Shown here in pieces: positions 1 through 5,672 of a DNA stretch of 5,672 nucleotides. Within the stretch, counting starts at the first letter, position 1. Each line of letters begins with the position of its first letter. The DNA lies in assembly GCA_003556835.1 (NCBI GenBank), contig PWQG01000165.1, positions 1 through 5,672 on the forward strand, read 5' to 3'. The DNA is from Gammaproteobacteria bacterium (GTDB lineage Bacteria > Pseudomonadota > Gammaproteobacteria > Pseudomonadales > Pseudohongiellaceae). The translations under genes were made by a program, and so were the position numbers. The notes beneath the pieces were generated by a model. The model made no database searches, was not told where the DNA came from, and saw nothing but the letters and a program-made list of their open reading frames with translations.

Positions 1-218
1 GTATGGCTTTCGAGCGCCTGAAACTCAAGCGTGTGTATGCCAGCCATTACGGCGACAACCTGGCCTCGTCCAGGGTGCTGGAGAAACTGGGGTTTCACCG
101 GGAAGGCTGTCGACAAGCCCACTTCATGAAGAACGATCAATTTCATGACCAGATGATTTGGGGATTGCTGATCGAAGACTGGTCGGCACAAAAAGCCCAA
201 AAAGGAAAAGAGGAATGA
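1..218 (+). CDS. GNAT-family N-acetyltransferase, C-terminal part (5' end outside window)
   Basis: The 3' end of an acetyltransferase gene is seen; the reading frame is open to the left edge, so the ATG at base 3 is probably internal. The visible 71 residues carry the C-terminal signature of RimJ/RimL-like GNAT enzymes: N-x-A-S-S-R-V-L-E-K-L-G-F (about residues 19-31 of the visible part), then H-R-E-G, and a terminal W-G-L-L-I-E-D-W strand. In this family the N-A-S-x-x-V-L-E-K-x-G-F segment forms the helix and strand beside the acetyl-CoA pocket, and the enzyme transfers acetyl from acetyl-CoA to an amine, often a protein N-terminus or a small molecule; the substrate here cannot be told. A short lysine-rich tail follows the domain. 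The TGA stop overlaps the ATG of the ATPase gene (ATGA), indicating translational coupling. Confidence 0.88.
   Translation, partial: MAFERLKLKRVYASHYGDNLASSRVLEKLGFHREGCRQAHFMKNDQFHDQMIWGLLIEDWSAQKAQKGKEE
203..214 (+). promoter_or_regulatory. Purine-rich ribosome binding region before the ATPase start
   Basis: The stretch AGGAAAAGAGGA lies at the very end of the acetyltransferase gene. Its AGGA part sits at normal Shine-Dalgarno distance from the ATG at 215, and the AGAGGA part at 209-214 would serve the in-frame ATG at 224. Both sites argue against the upstream in-frame ATG at 158, which would overlap the acetyltransferase by about 60 bases. Seen directly; use as a ribosome site is inference. 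Confidence 0.65.
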
Positions 219-3200
219 ACAACATGACCCCCTATTCGAGTTTCATGCAATCGCTGGATCAGTTGCTCCTGGTCGATCAGGTCGATTTGTCCAGCCCGGC
301 GCCGCTGGATAACGAGGAGCAGTACTGGCAATTAGTCGCGGCCCAGTTCTATGCGCGCTATTGGGAGCGATACCTGGATCCGGCGCGCAGCGGTCGGCTG
401 GAAATGCCTCGGTTTCTGCAGGAGCAGGGGCTGGTAGACGGCGTGCAGCATCCTGTTGAAAAGATTCGCGGCTATTGCCGCGATCGTCGACTGGAACTGG
501 AAGCCCATGTTCGAGCCTGTCGGAAACTCACACCGGGTGGCCATCCGGCACCGCGGGTGCTGAGACTGGTTGAGCGACTCGGCCTGAACGACGACGAACT
601 CAATGTGATCCACTACATGGTCCTGCTGCATTCCGATAACCAGTTTGCCGACTATCAGTCCCGTCTGGACGAGACGGGGGAAATCGCATCATTTCTGAAC
701 TTTGACCGCCATCAGTTCCTGCGCGTATTCAGCAAGGACAGCCCTCTGATCCTCGAGGATGTTATCCGCATGGATGATGGACTGTTCTCGAGTATTCGCA
801 GCCAGGATGTGCTGATGGATGTGCCCGTGGTGCGGGCTTTGAGTGGCATGCCCCTGAATTCGGATGATTTGCTGGTTATCAGTGAGACGGCAATCGAGGC
901 GCTGGTTCGTGACGAGCCGGGTGGGGATGAATTACTCGAAGCGTCACAGGAAGAACCGGGTGATGTCGACGACCCTGATGCCGTGCTGGATGAATTCGAT
1001 GAGGATGATCTCATCGCTATTGATTCAGACCCTGACGAGTTCGGCGAGCAGGATGAGGTCTTCGAGTCGGAGGGCAATGGGTTTTCATTGGCTGACCCGT
1101 CGGTCGGTGCCCACGAGCCCTTCGAGAACGACCTGGACTATCTCAATGCTCATATTGATTGGTTCATGGCCCGTTTGCACTGGAAGAAGCTACAGATCGA
1201 AGGTCGCGATGGCATGATCAGTCTGGATGATAAAAAGAGTTTTTCCGCCAAGCTTCGAGAGGCGCAAGCGCGTGAGCGGCTGTCAAGAGCCGCTTTGGCG
1301 CAGCGGCTGGAATTAACCCTTGAGCAGACCGATTTTGTCCCAAGAGGTGAAGAGCTCAAGCAGACCCGCGGGCTGGACGACTTCGAGAAGCATATCCTGC
1401 TGTTTGCCGCGGCCGATGCGGCCTCGATCGAGCTGCGCGAAAAGATGGAAACGCGCCGTTCCCAGGAAGCTGGCAGCATGTTGTTTCTGTTTTTCGATTC
1501 GCTGGAAGACCAGGTTGCGGCCAGGCGCTATTTCTACAAGGACGCAACCCTGATTCGTGATGGTTTGATCAATGTCTCCTCCGGGGCCTTCTCTGGAGAT
1601 CTGCTGGAGATGGATATCGAACTGGATCGCCGCATGGTCGACTACCTGCTCGGCATCGAGAGTGAATCGGTGTCGCTGATCGAAGGCAGCCATCTCTACA
1701 CCCCCAGGGTTGCACTCGAGCAGGTCGTTTTGCCGACCGAGCAGAAAACATCCATCGTCGAAAGCGTTCGTCATTTTCCGGACTACGTGCGCGAGCGCAA
1801 GCGTAGCGGACTCGACAACGTGATTCCTTACGGTGGCGGAATGGTACTACTTTTTCACGGCGAGTCCGGGACTGGCAAGACCATGCTGGCCAATGCCCTG
1901 GCCGCCGAAATGGGCAAGAAGGTCTTGCTGGTCAATTACCCGACCATCGGTGACATGACATCGGACGAAAGTCTCAAGTTTCTCATTCGTGAAGCCAAGC
2001 TGCATGACGCCATTCTCTTCTTCGATGAATGCGACGGTATCTTTCGTGATCGTGATCGGAATGCTGGAATCAGCCTGTTGCTGACCGAGCTGGAACGCCA
2101 CGATGAACTGGTCATCCTGGCCACCAACCGTCCATTCGACCTGGATGAGGCGATGGAGCGGCGGATCACGACCATGGTCGAGTTTCGCATCCCCGATACT
2201 CGCCAGCGCGAACAGATCTGGCGCAATCATCTGCCCCAAGGGTTGAGGTTGTCGGCCACCCCCGACATTGCCGCACTGGCCTACAAGTATGAACTGACTG
2301 GCGGACTGATCAAGAATGCCGTTCTTGCGGCAGTTTCAATGGCGACGGGGCGTGATCCGGATCACCCGGTAGTTCAGCCGGAAGACCTGGAAGAGGGCGC
2401 ACGCAGGCAGATGCGTGGCCGTCTGAAAAGCGCGAATCTCGAGGATCAGTTCGTGCCCAGGGTCGGCCTGGATGACCTGGTTGTCCAGGACCGGGCCGCT
2501 GCCACCCTGCGCGACCTCATCGGCCTGGAAAAGGCCCGCTCCACGCTGGTGGGGCAGTGGGGCTTTACCGAAGACCGGGATCGCGGCATGGGCGCAACGG
2601 CCCTGCTGGCAGGGCCACCGGGCACAGGCAAAAGCATGGCGGCCGAGGCGATTGCCATGGAACTTGGCAGACCGGTCAAGCGGGTCAACCTGGCCCAGGT
2701 GGTGTCCATGTGGGTTGGTCAGGGCTCAAAGAATCTCGAGTCGATCTTTGCCGCTGCCCGGCAGGGCAATGCGGTGCTGGTATTCGATGAAGCCGATGCC
2801 CTGTTTGCCGGCCGCTCCAACGTGGCATCGTCAACCGATCGATATGCCAACCTGGAGGTTGCCGTACTGCTTCGCGAAATGGAACGATTCCCGGGAGCTG
2901 TAATACTGACCACCAACCTCAAGGACCACATCGACGAGGCGTTCATCAGGCGACTGCGCTTCGTGCTGGAGTTTGAGCGCCCCGATGTGACGGCGAGAAA
3001 GGCGCTTTGGCACAAATTGTTGCCGTCGCGGATGCCGCTGGAGGAGGGGGTTGATTTCGAGGCGCTGGCCGGAGAGTTTGCCCTTAGCGGTGGTCAGATC
3101 CGGAATGCAGTGGTCAAGGCAGCCTCACGGGCGGCCTTGAGAATGGAGGCGGACCGAATCGTATCGGAAGAGGATCTTCGCAAGGCTGCCAGAAGTGAAC

Positions 3201-3241
3201 TGGAGGCTGACAGTCAGCCAGGCGCCGTCGGATTTTTCTGA
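215..3241 (+). CDS. Large tandem AAA+ ATPase with duplicated N-terminal helical/winged-helix-like modules
   Basis: A 1008-residue protein starting at 215 (ATGA overlap with the acetyltransferase); the ATG at 224 is an alternative. Order: helical N-terminus; module copy 1 (about 118-212); acidic linker (about 233-288); coiled-coil-like helices (about 290-370); module copy 2 (about 384-481); AAA D1 with Walker A GESGTGKT (549-556), Walker B D604-E605, sensor-1 N638 and R649-R650; AAA D2 with Walker A GPPGTGKS (800-807), Walker B D858-E859, sensor-1 N901 and R912-R913. Both ATP sites look catalytically complete. D2 has a canonical pore loop M-W-V-G (832-835) and the DEADALF/RYAN motifs typical of ATPases in extracellular contractile injection loci and of related stand-alone AAA proteins; D1 has a diverged pore loop. 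Known for the family: ATP-driven remodelling or unfolding by hexameric rings. Target unknown. No signal peptide or membrane segment is visible, so it is probably cytoplasmic. Confidence 0.95.
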   Translation: MNNMTPYSSFMQSLDQLLLVDQVDLSSPAPLDNEEQYWQLVAAQFYARYWERYLDPARSGRLEMPRFLQEQGLVDGVQHPVEKIRGYCRDRRLELEAHVRACRKLTPGGHPAPRVLRLVERLGLNDDELNVIHYMVLLHSDNQFADYQSRLDETGEIASFLNFDRHQFLRVFSKDSPLILEDVIRMDDGLFSSIRSQDVLMDVPVVRALSGMPLNSDDLLVISETAIEALVRDEPGGDELLEASQEEPGDVDDPDAVLDEFDEDDLIAIDSDPDEFGEQDEVFESEGNGFSLADPSVGAHEPFENDLDYLNAHIDWFMARLHWKKLQIEGRDGMISLDDKKSFSAKLREAQARERLSRAALAQRLELTLEQTDFVPRGEELKQTRGLDDFEKHILLFAAADAASIELREKMETRRSQEAGSMLFLFFDSLEDQVAARRYFYKDATLIRDGLINVSSGAFSGDLLEMDIELDRRMVDYLLGIESESVSLIEGSHLYTPRVALEQVVLPTEQKTSIVESVRHFPDYVRERKRSGLDNVIPYGGGMVLLFHGESGTGKTMLANALAAEMGKKVLLVNYPTIGDMTSDESLKFLIREAKLHDAILFFDECDGIFRDRDRNAGISLLLTELERHDELVILATNRPFDLDEAMERRITTMVEFRIPDTRQREQIWRNHLPQGLRLSATPDIAALAYKYELTGGLIKNAVLAAVSMATGRDPDHPVVQPEDLEEGARRQMRGRLKSANLEDQFVPRVGLDDLVVQDRAAATLRDLIGLEKARSTLVGQWGFTEDRDRGMGATALLAGPPGTGKSMAAEAIAMELGRPVKRVNLAQVVSMWVGQGSKNLESIFAAARQGNAVLVFDEADALFAGRSNVASSTDRYANLEVAVLLREMERFPGAVILTTNLKDHIDEAFIRRLRFVLEFERPDVTARKALWHKLLPSRMPLEEGVDFEALAGEFALSGGQIRNAVVKAASRAALRMEADRIVSEEDLRKAARSELEADSQPGAVGFF
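910..1080 (+). other. Acidic low-complexity linker in the ATPase
   Basis: Codons for about residues 233-288 are dominated by Asp and Glu, for example in the segment D-E-F-D-E-D-D-L-I-A-I-D-S-D. There is little hydrophobic pattern, so it is probably disordered. It separates the two N-terminal helical modules and may bind a basic partner or keep the two halves apart; that role is inference. Confidence 0.8.
3205..3219 (+). repeat. Perfect inverted repeat at the end of the ATPase gene
   Basis: GGCTGAC and GTCAGCC flank a single A, giving a potential 6-bp stem with a CAG loop. It lies about 20 bases before the ATPase stop codon. A run of five T (3233-3237) follows 13 bases downstream, which is too far for a standard rho-independent terminator. 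It may be chance; a weak pausing or mRNA-end structure is possible. Confidence 0.35.
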
Positions 3242-3259
3242 GGTCAGCTGGTTTTCGAC

Positions 3260-4525
3260 ATGCCAACGATCTACAAAGCAGAAACCGGAAAACTGGTGCG
3301 CTTCGGAGGCGGCACGACCGAAGTGTTGGCCCCATGGCCAGCGCCCATGGGTTGGTGCAAGGGTCCGAAGGATTCTTGCTGGCGACACGTTCGTCCTGAT
3401 ATACACTTGCCGGCCAGCGATATCACGCGGCTGATTGGGCGGCAGTTGTGCCGCATCCACGACTCATCGTCTCAAGAGGGAATGAATGACGAAGAAGTCA
3501 CCCAACTGAAGCGCTCGCAACAAAATCGCCTCAATTTTCTCCATTGGGCAGCACATATCCCGCGCGAGGTTCGCAAGCCCATCGCACGCTTCGGCAATCG
3601 GCAATGGCACCTGCTGTCTATGGTTGCCCGCTGCGGCCAGCCTGCACTCGACCTCCTGCACAGCAACCCTGCATTGGCTTACATGCTGGCCTCGAACTGG
3701 GTGTTCCACAAGCCCGTCGTTTGTCAGCCCATGCGATCGATTCGATCCTTGCTTCGTCGCGGGCGCAATCAGCGTGACATTCTGGAGTGGTTGGGCTTCC
3801 CACCCAGTCAATCGATGCGACGCATATTGGCCAGGATCGTGCCGGCCAGTTGCACGATAACGAGGCTTTTGTATCTTCTCGACTGTTGCAGAAATCCGCG
3901 AGTTCAAAAAACTCTGTGTCACTTGACCCGTATCAATGCTTCCGTGCTGCGCATCGTGACAGACCCGGAGCTCAGAGACCGGGTTGGTTTCGACGTTATC
4001 GTGAGGCTATCACGTAAACGTGGCGAAGATCGCACACCACGGGTGGCAAGGTTGCTTATGGATATGGATCGCATGTGTTATGCCGTTGGAGTTGAGCCTA
4101 GTAAGATTTGGCATCTGGAAGACCTCGATCGCATCCATGATGAAATGATGGAGAACCTCTATGCGGAGGAAGTTGACGACTTTTCACCTGATATGGATAT
4201 CGAATTTCCTCCACCACCGCTTCCGGGTACCGAGTTTATTGAACCAATCTGTGATATCAGAACTTTGCGCGAGGAGGGATTTGTCCAGAAACATTGTGTA
4301 TGGGCCTACGGCCGCAAGATTGCTGTCAATCAAACAGTATATATTTACCGGATACTGGAACCGGAACGCGCCACTCTCTCATTGACTCGCCATGGGAAGA
4401 ATTGGCGCCTGGGCGAGCTGAAGGGGTTTAAAAACAATGCCGTCTCATCAAGGACGTGGACGACGGTCAAAGAATGGTACAAATATGCAACCCTGAGTCA
4501 TTCGCATGCCTCGGCTGCAGATTGA
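3260..4525 (+). CDS. PcfJ-like domain protein with helical N-terminal region
   Basis: 421 residues from the ATG at 3260, or 347 from the in-frame ATG at 3482. The C-terminal part (about 325-407, long numbering) matches the PcfJ-like domain pattern: E-E-G-F-V-Q-K-H-C-V-W-A-Y with H345-C346, then V-Y-I-Y-R-I, R-A-T-L-S-L and G-x-x-N-N-A-V. The family is named for a gene of enterococcal conjugative plasmid pCF10; related genes also occur on chromosomes, and I know of no established activity. Before it lies a basic helical region (about 80-265) ending in an acidic stretch and a P-P-P-P-L-P-G linker. The gene follows the ATPase after 18 bases if the early start is used, without a well-placed ribosome site; at 3482 an AAGAGGG motif sits only one base before the ATG. 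Third-position GC of the 3260-3481 part still looks coding, so I keep the longer start with low certainty. A minority role in plasmid or phage-like accessory DNA is possible. Confidence 0.83.
   Translation: MPTIYKAETGKLVRFGGGTTEVLAPWPAPMGWCKGPKDSCWRHVRPDIHLPASDITRLIGRQLCRIHDSSSQEGMNDEEVTQLKRSQQNRLNFLHWAAHIPREVRKPIARFGNRQWHLLSMVARCGQPALDLLHSNPALAYMLASNWVFHKPVVCQPMRSIRSLLRRGRNQRDILEWLGFPPSQSMRRILARIVPASCTITRLLYLLDCCRNPRVQKTLCHLTRINASVLRIVTDPELRDRVGFDVIVRLSRKRGEDRTPRVARLLMDMDRMCYAVGVEPSKIWHLEDLDRIHDEMMENLYAEEVDDFSPDMDIEFPPPPLPGTEFIEPICDIRTLREEGFVQKHCVWAYGRKIAVNQTVYIYRILEPERATLSLTRHGKNWRLGELKGFKNNAVSSRTWTTVKEWYKYATLSHSHASAAD
3331..3351 (+). repeat. Hairpin-forming inverted repeat built from two CCATGG palindromes
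   Basis: CCCATGG (3331-3337) and CCATGGG (3345-3351) are perfect inverse complements around a 7-base spacer, and each contains the self-palindrome CCATGG. It lies in the segment that is coding only if the PcfJ-like gene starts at 3260. There is no T tract after it, so it is not a standard terminator. It could be a structured mRNA element, a protein-binding site or chance. Confidence 0.4.
3376..3405 (+). promoter_or_regulatory. Candidate sigma-70-type promoter with extended -10, inside the long PcfJ-like ORF
   Basis: TTGCTG (3376-3381) and TATACA (3400-3405) are separated by 18 bases, and a TG dinucleotide one base before the -10 (3397-3398) makes it an extended -10 box. The predicted start of transcription would be near 3412, about 70 bases ahead of the ATG at 3482. 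If real, it would let the PcfJ-like gene be expressed apart from the ATPase and would favour the shorter protein. The -35 match is only partial, so this is a prediction. Confidence 0.33.
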
Positions 4526-4559
4526 CGTCTTTAGCGACTCTGATGGTCGCCAAGCCGAG
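4510..4559 (+). repeat. Nested inverted repeats around the PcfJ-like stop codon
   Basis: An outer pair CTCGGCT (4510-4516) and AGCCGAG (4553-4559) encloses an inner pair GCGAC (4534-4538) and GTCGC (4546-4550) with a 7-base loop. The stop codon at 4523-4525 lies in the unpaired 5' side. No T tract follows, so it is not a canonical terminator. It may be an mRNA structure that limits read-through or decay between the PcfJ-like gene and the nuclease-like gene, or chance. Confidence 0.4.
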
Positions 4560-4612
4560 TAAGCTGGTCGATGTTTCTGACTTAGCTAGCAAAGCGTGCA
4601 ATTTGATTGGAA

Positions 4613-4618
4613 AAGGAG
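4613..4618 (+). promoter_or_regulatory. Strong Shine-Dalgarno site of the nuclease-like gene
   Basis: AAGGAG ends seven bases before the ATG at 4626, near-ideal spacing, which fixes that start. It is the clearest ribosome site in the window. I could not find a convincing promoter in the 100-base gap that precedes it, so the gene may be co-transcribed with the PcfJ-like gene. Confidence 0.85.
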
Positions 4619-4625
4619 AAGTTGA

Positions 4626-5387
4626 ATGGGCAGACAAGGGAACATCGCACCGAAACCATCGAAGGCCAAGCTGATGCTGGAAGCTTTGAAGGGTTTCAAT
4701 CGGAAGGAACGGCACCACGTCATTGAAACCGCAGTCACCGGCGCGCCGCTCACCTTGAGTGATCAGTTTCGGGAGCAGCTTGAAAAAGCGCTTGGGCTCA
4801 CAATCCCGGACAGCGCTTATGTGGCGATGGACTATCACCTGAACTGGATAGCAGCGGCCCAGCACATGGCTGCGAGAGGATCCAGTGTCTCGGCAGCACC
4901 TGGAAAAACAACGCATTTCGAAAACTACCCCGGCAAACGAGTATCACCGATTTTGCAAGGAAACCAACAGGATACTGATTTGCTTGTGGCCTACGAATCG
5001 GAGGGCCGGGTTGTTCTGGTGATGATTGAGGCCAAGGCCGATTCGAAATGGAACGACCAGCAGATCAGCTCAAAAGCCAAGAGGCTCGGCAATATTTTCC
5101 AGAAGAAAAGTCCCGAGACGCTAGTTGATCCATATTTCGTATTCCTGGGGCCGAACGTCGATAGCTTGCCAGTGCAGCAAGTGCTATCTTGGTTACCTAC
5201 CACTTCACGCTGGATTTTTTCTCGAGACGAGGAAAGTATCGCGTACCTATCCATGAAACCAGGCCGTAAGCTCTACAGGCCCTATCGGGTAGCGACGGAC
5301 GACAGCGGTGAGTACTTGGGTTTCCGGGTAGATGAAAGTAAAGCGTTCGTGCCTGACGACACTGAAAAGTTGGAGTCAGATGGATGA
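4626..5387 (+). CDS. Uncharacterised protein with PD-(D/E)XK nuclease-like signature
   Basis: 253 residues with a clear ribosome site. The central part reads Q-D-T-D-L-L-V (D118), then a hydrophobic strand R-V-V-L-V-M-I-E-A-K, giving E135-A-K137, followed by W142, Q145-Q146 and a K/R-rich helix (K150, K152, R153). D, then E-x-K about 17 residues later, then a following Gln is the catalytic arrangement of restriction-endonuclease-like (PD-(D/E)XK) folds. The preceding helix around residues 58-76 (A-M-D-Y-H-L-N-W-I-A-A) would be the core helix 1. Known for the superfamily: metal-dependent DNA or RNA cleavage in restriction, repair or defence; some members lack activity. Substrate unknown. The N-terminus is lysine-rich and may contact nucleic acid. 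No signal peptide or membrane segment. The end overlaps the next ORF by 8 bases. A defence or mobile-element role is inference. Confidence 0.85.
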   Translation: MGRQGNIAPKPSKAKLMLEALKGFNRKERHHVIETAVTGAPLTLSDQFREQLEKALGLTIPDSAYVAMDYHLNWIAAAQHMAARGSSVSAAPGKTTHFENYPGKRVSPILQGNQQDTDLLVAYESEGRVVLVMIEAKADSKWNDQQISSKAKRLGNIFQKKSPETLVDPYFVFLGPNVDSLPVQQVLSWLPTTSRWIFSRDEESIAYLSMKPGRKLYRPYRVATDDSGEYLGFRVDESKAFVPDDTEKLESDG

Positions 5388-5565
5388 CGCATCACTGGCC
5401 CAACCAGAAGAGGCACCGCTCTATCTAGGTCGGAGTCCGAAGTATCAGCTGCAACTTGGCCTGTACCGGAACGATGTAACGATGACAAGTCCGGTCAGTC
5501 AGAGCTCAGCCATTTTGATTACGTGGCAGAGCCCGGCCACTCCGGCCCTGCAGCAGGGTGAATAG
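5380..5565 (+). CDS. Small hypothetical protein overlapping the nuclease-like gene
   Basis: A 61-codon ORF whose ATG lies inside the last codons of the nuclease-like gene; the junction ATGGATGA gives an 8-base overlap, typical of coupled translation. A weak TTGGAG (5370-5375) precedes the start. The product has an acidic N-terminus, then a pattern suggestive of beta strands (Y-Q-L-Q-L-G-L-Y, S-S-A-I-L-I-T-W). No family is recognised. Codon use resembles its neighbour. It could be a partner or inhibitor of the nuclease-like protein, the remnant of a longer gene, or spurious; small size limits certainty. Confidence 0.5.
   Translation: MDDASLAQPEEAPLYLGRSPKYQLQLGLYRNDVTMTSPVSQSSAILITWQSPATPALQQGE
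5546..5558 (+). repeat. Short perfect palindrome near the end of the small ORF
   Basis: CCCTGC and GCAGGG flank a single A. It sits just ahead of the TAG stop of the small ORF, next to two direct copies of CCGGCC (from about 5532). No T run follows, so it is not a terminator. It may be chance in GC-rich sequence. Confidence 0.3.
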
Positions 5566-5639
5566 GAAGAGGATGTTCGCTCCACAAGGCGGTTTGTTTT
5601 GCCGTCGCCGGAGCATGATCGTAGACGAAGGAAAGGGAA

Positions 5640-5672
5640 ATGAACCGAAATGAGACTGCGGGCATTTTCAAC
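5640..5672 (+). CDS. Probable start of a further gene, cut by the window edge
   Basis: An ATG at 5640 follows AAGGA (5628-5632) at seven-base spacing, with a further GGG in between, and stays open for the 11 codons available (M-N-R-N-E-T-A-G-I-F-N). An alternative start at 5650 (M-R-L-R-A-F-S) would overlap the TGA of a 26-codon ORF that begins at 5573 behind AGGAAGAGG. The better ribosome site favours 5640. The product cannot be identified from so few residues. The stretch 5566-5639 holds nothing else I can support. Confidence 0.42.
   Translation, partial: MNRNETAGIFN

Noticed and set aside
158..214. Upstream in-frame ATG at 158 as ATPase start
   Set aside because: It would overlap the acetyltransferase by about 60 bases and has no ribosome site, whereas 215 has purine-rich sites and an ATGA coupling.
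1313..1774. 153-codon open frame on the minus strand
   Set aside because: It lies wholly inside the ATPase gene opposite conserved modules, and its product shows no recognisable motif.
1859..2953. Assignment of the locus as an extracellular contractile injection system
   Set aside because: Only D2 similarity of the ATPase supports it; no sheath, tube, baseplate or spike gene is present in the window.
3205..3237. Rho-independent terminator at the ATPase end
   Set aside because: The stem is followed by 13 bases before the T run, so the required stem-to-T adjacency is missing.
3195..3434. 79-codon + strand frame across the ATPase end
   Set aside because: It overlaps the ATPase C-terminus and the PcfJ-like frame, has no ribosome site, and looks like a shadow frame.
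3464..3922. 152-codon minus-strand frame opposite the PcfJ-like gene
   Set aside because: Shadow of the helical region of the + strand gene; no motif and no supporting start signal.
4523..4551. TTGACG at 4523 as a -35 box for the nuclease-like gene
   Set aside because: No acceptable -10 hexamer occurs at 16-18 bases; the sequence there is GC-rich.

Overview
The window is protein-coding on the + strand throughout. It shows five genes or gene parts in a row, with a possible sixth starting at the right edge. Codon use, Shine-Dalgarno sites and overlapping starts indicate a bacterium. The GC-rich ATPase gene and the protein types would suit a proteobacterium, possibly gammaproteobacterial, but no marker gene fixes the taxon.

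Left part (1-3241): the 3' end of a GNAT-type N-acetyltransferase gene runs directly into a very large AAA+ ATPase gene through an ATGA stop/start overlap, so the two are translationally coupled. The ATPase (about 1008 residues) carries two classic AAA modules (D1 and D2). They are preceded by two diverged copies of a helical, winged-helix-like module separated by a very acidic linker. D2 resembles the ATPase type found in extracellular contractile injection system (eCIS) loci, but no injection-system structural gene is visible here.

Middle (3242-4625): a protein with a C-terminal PcfJ-like domain, named after a gene of enterococcal conjugative plasmid pCF10, behind a helical N-terminal region. 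Its start is ambiguous (3260 or 3482), and a candidate extended -10 promoter and a hairpin lie in the disputed segment. Local GC drops within this gene. A nested pair of inverted repeats brackets its stop codon.

Right part (4626-5672): an uncharacterised protein with a PD-(D/E)XK nuclease-like signature (D118, E135-A-K137, Q145/Q146) has an excellent ribosome binding site. An overlapping 61-codon ORF (ATGGATGA junction) follows it, and then a probable gene start at the window edge.

How the genes cooperate is uncertain. The GNAT/ATPase pair looks like one unit. The PcfJ-like gene, the nuclease-like gene and the small overlapping ORF look like accessory cargo of lower GC. The window contains no RNA gene, CRISPR array, insertion sequence or convincing rho-independent terminator that I can see.
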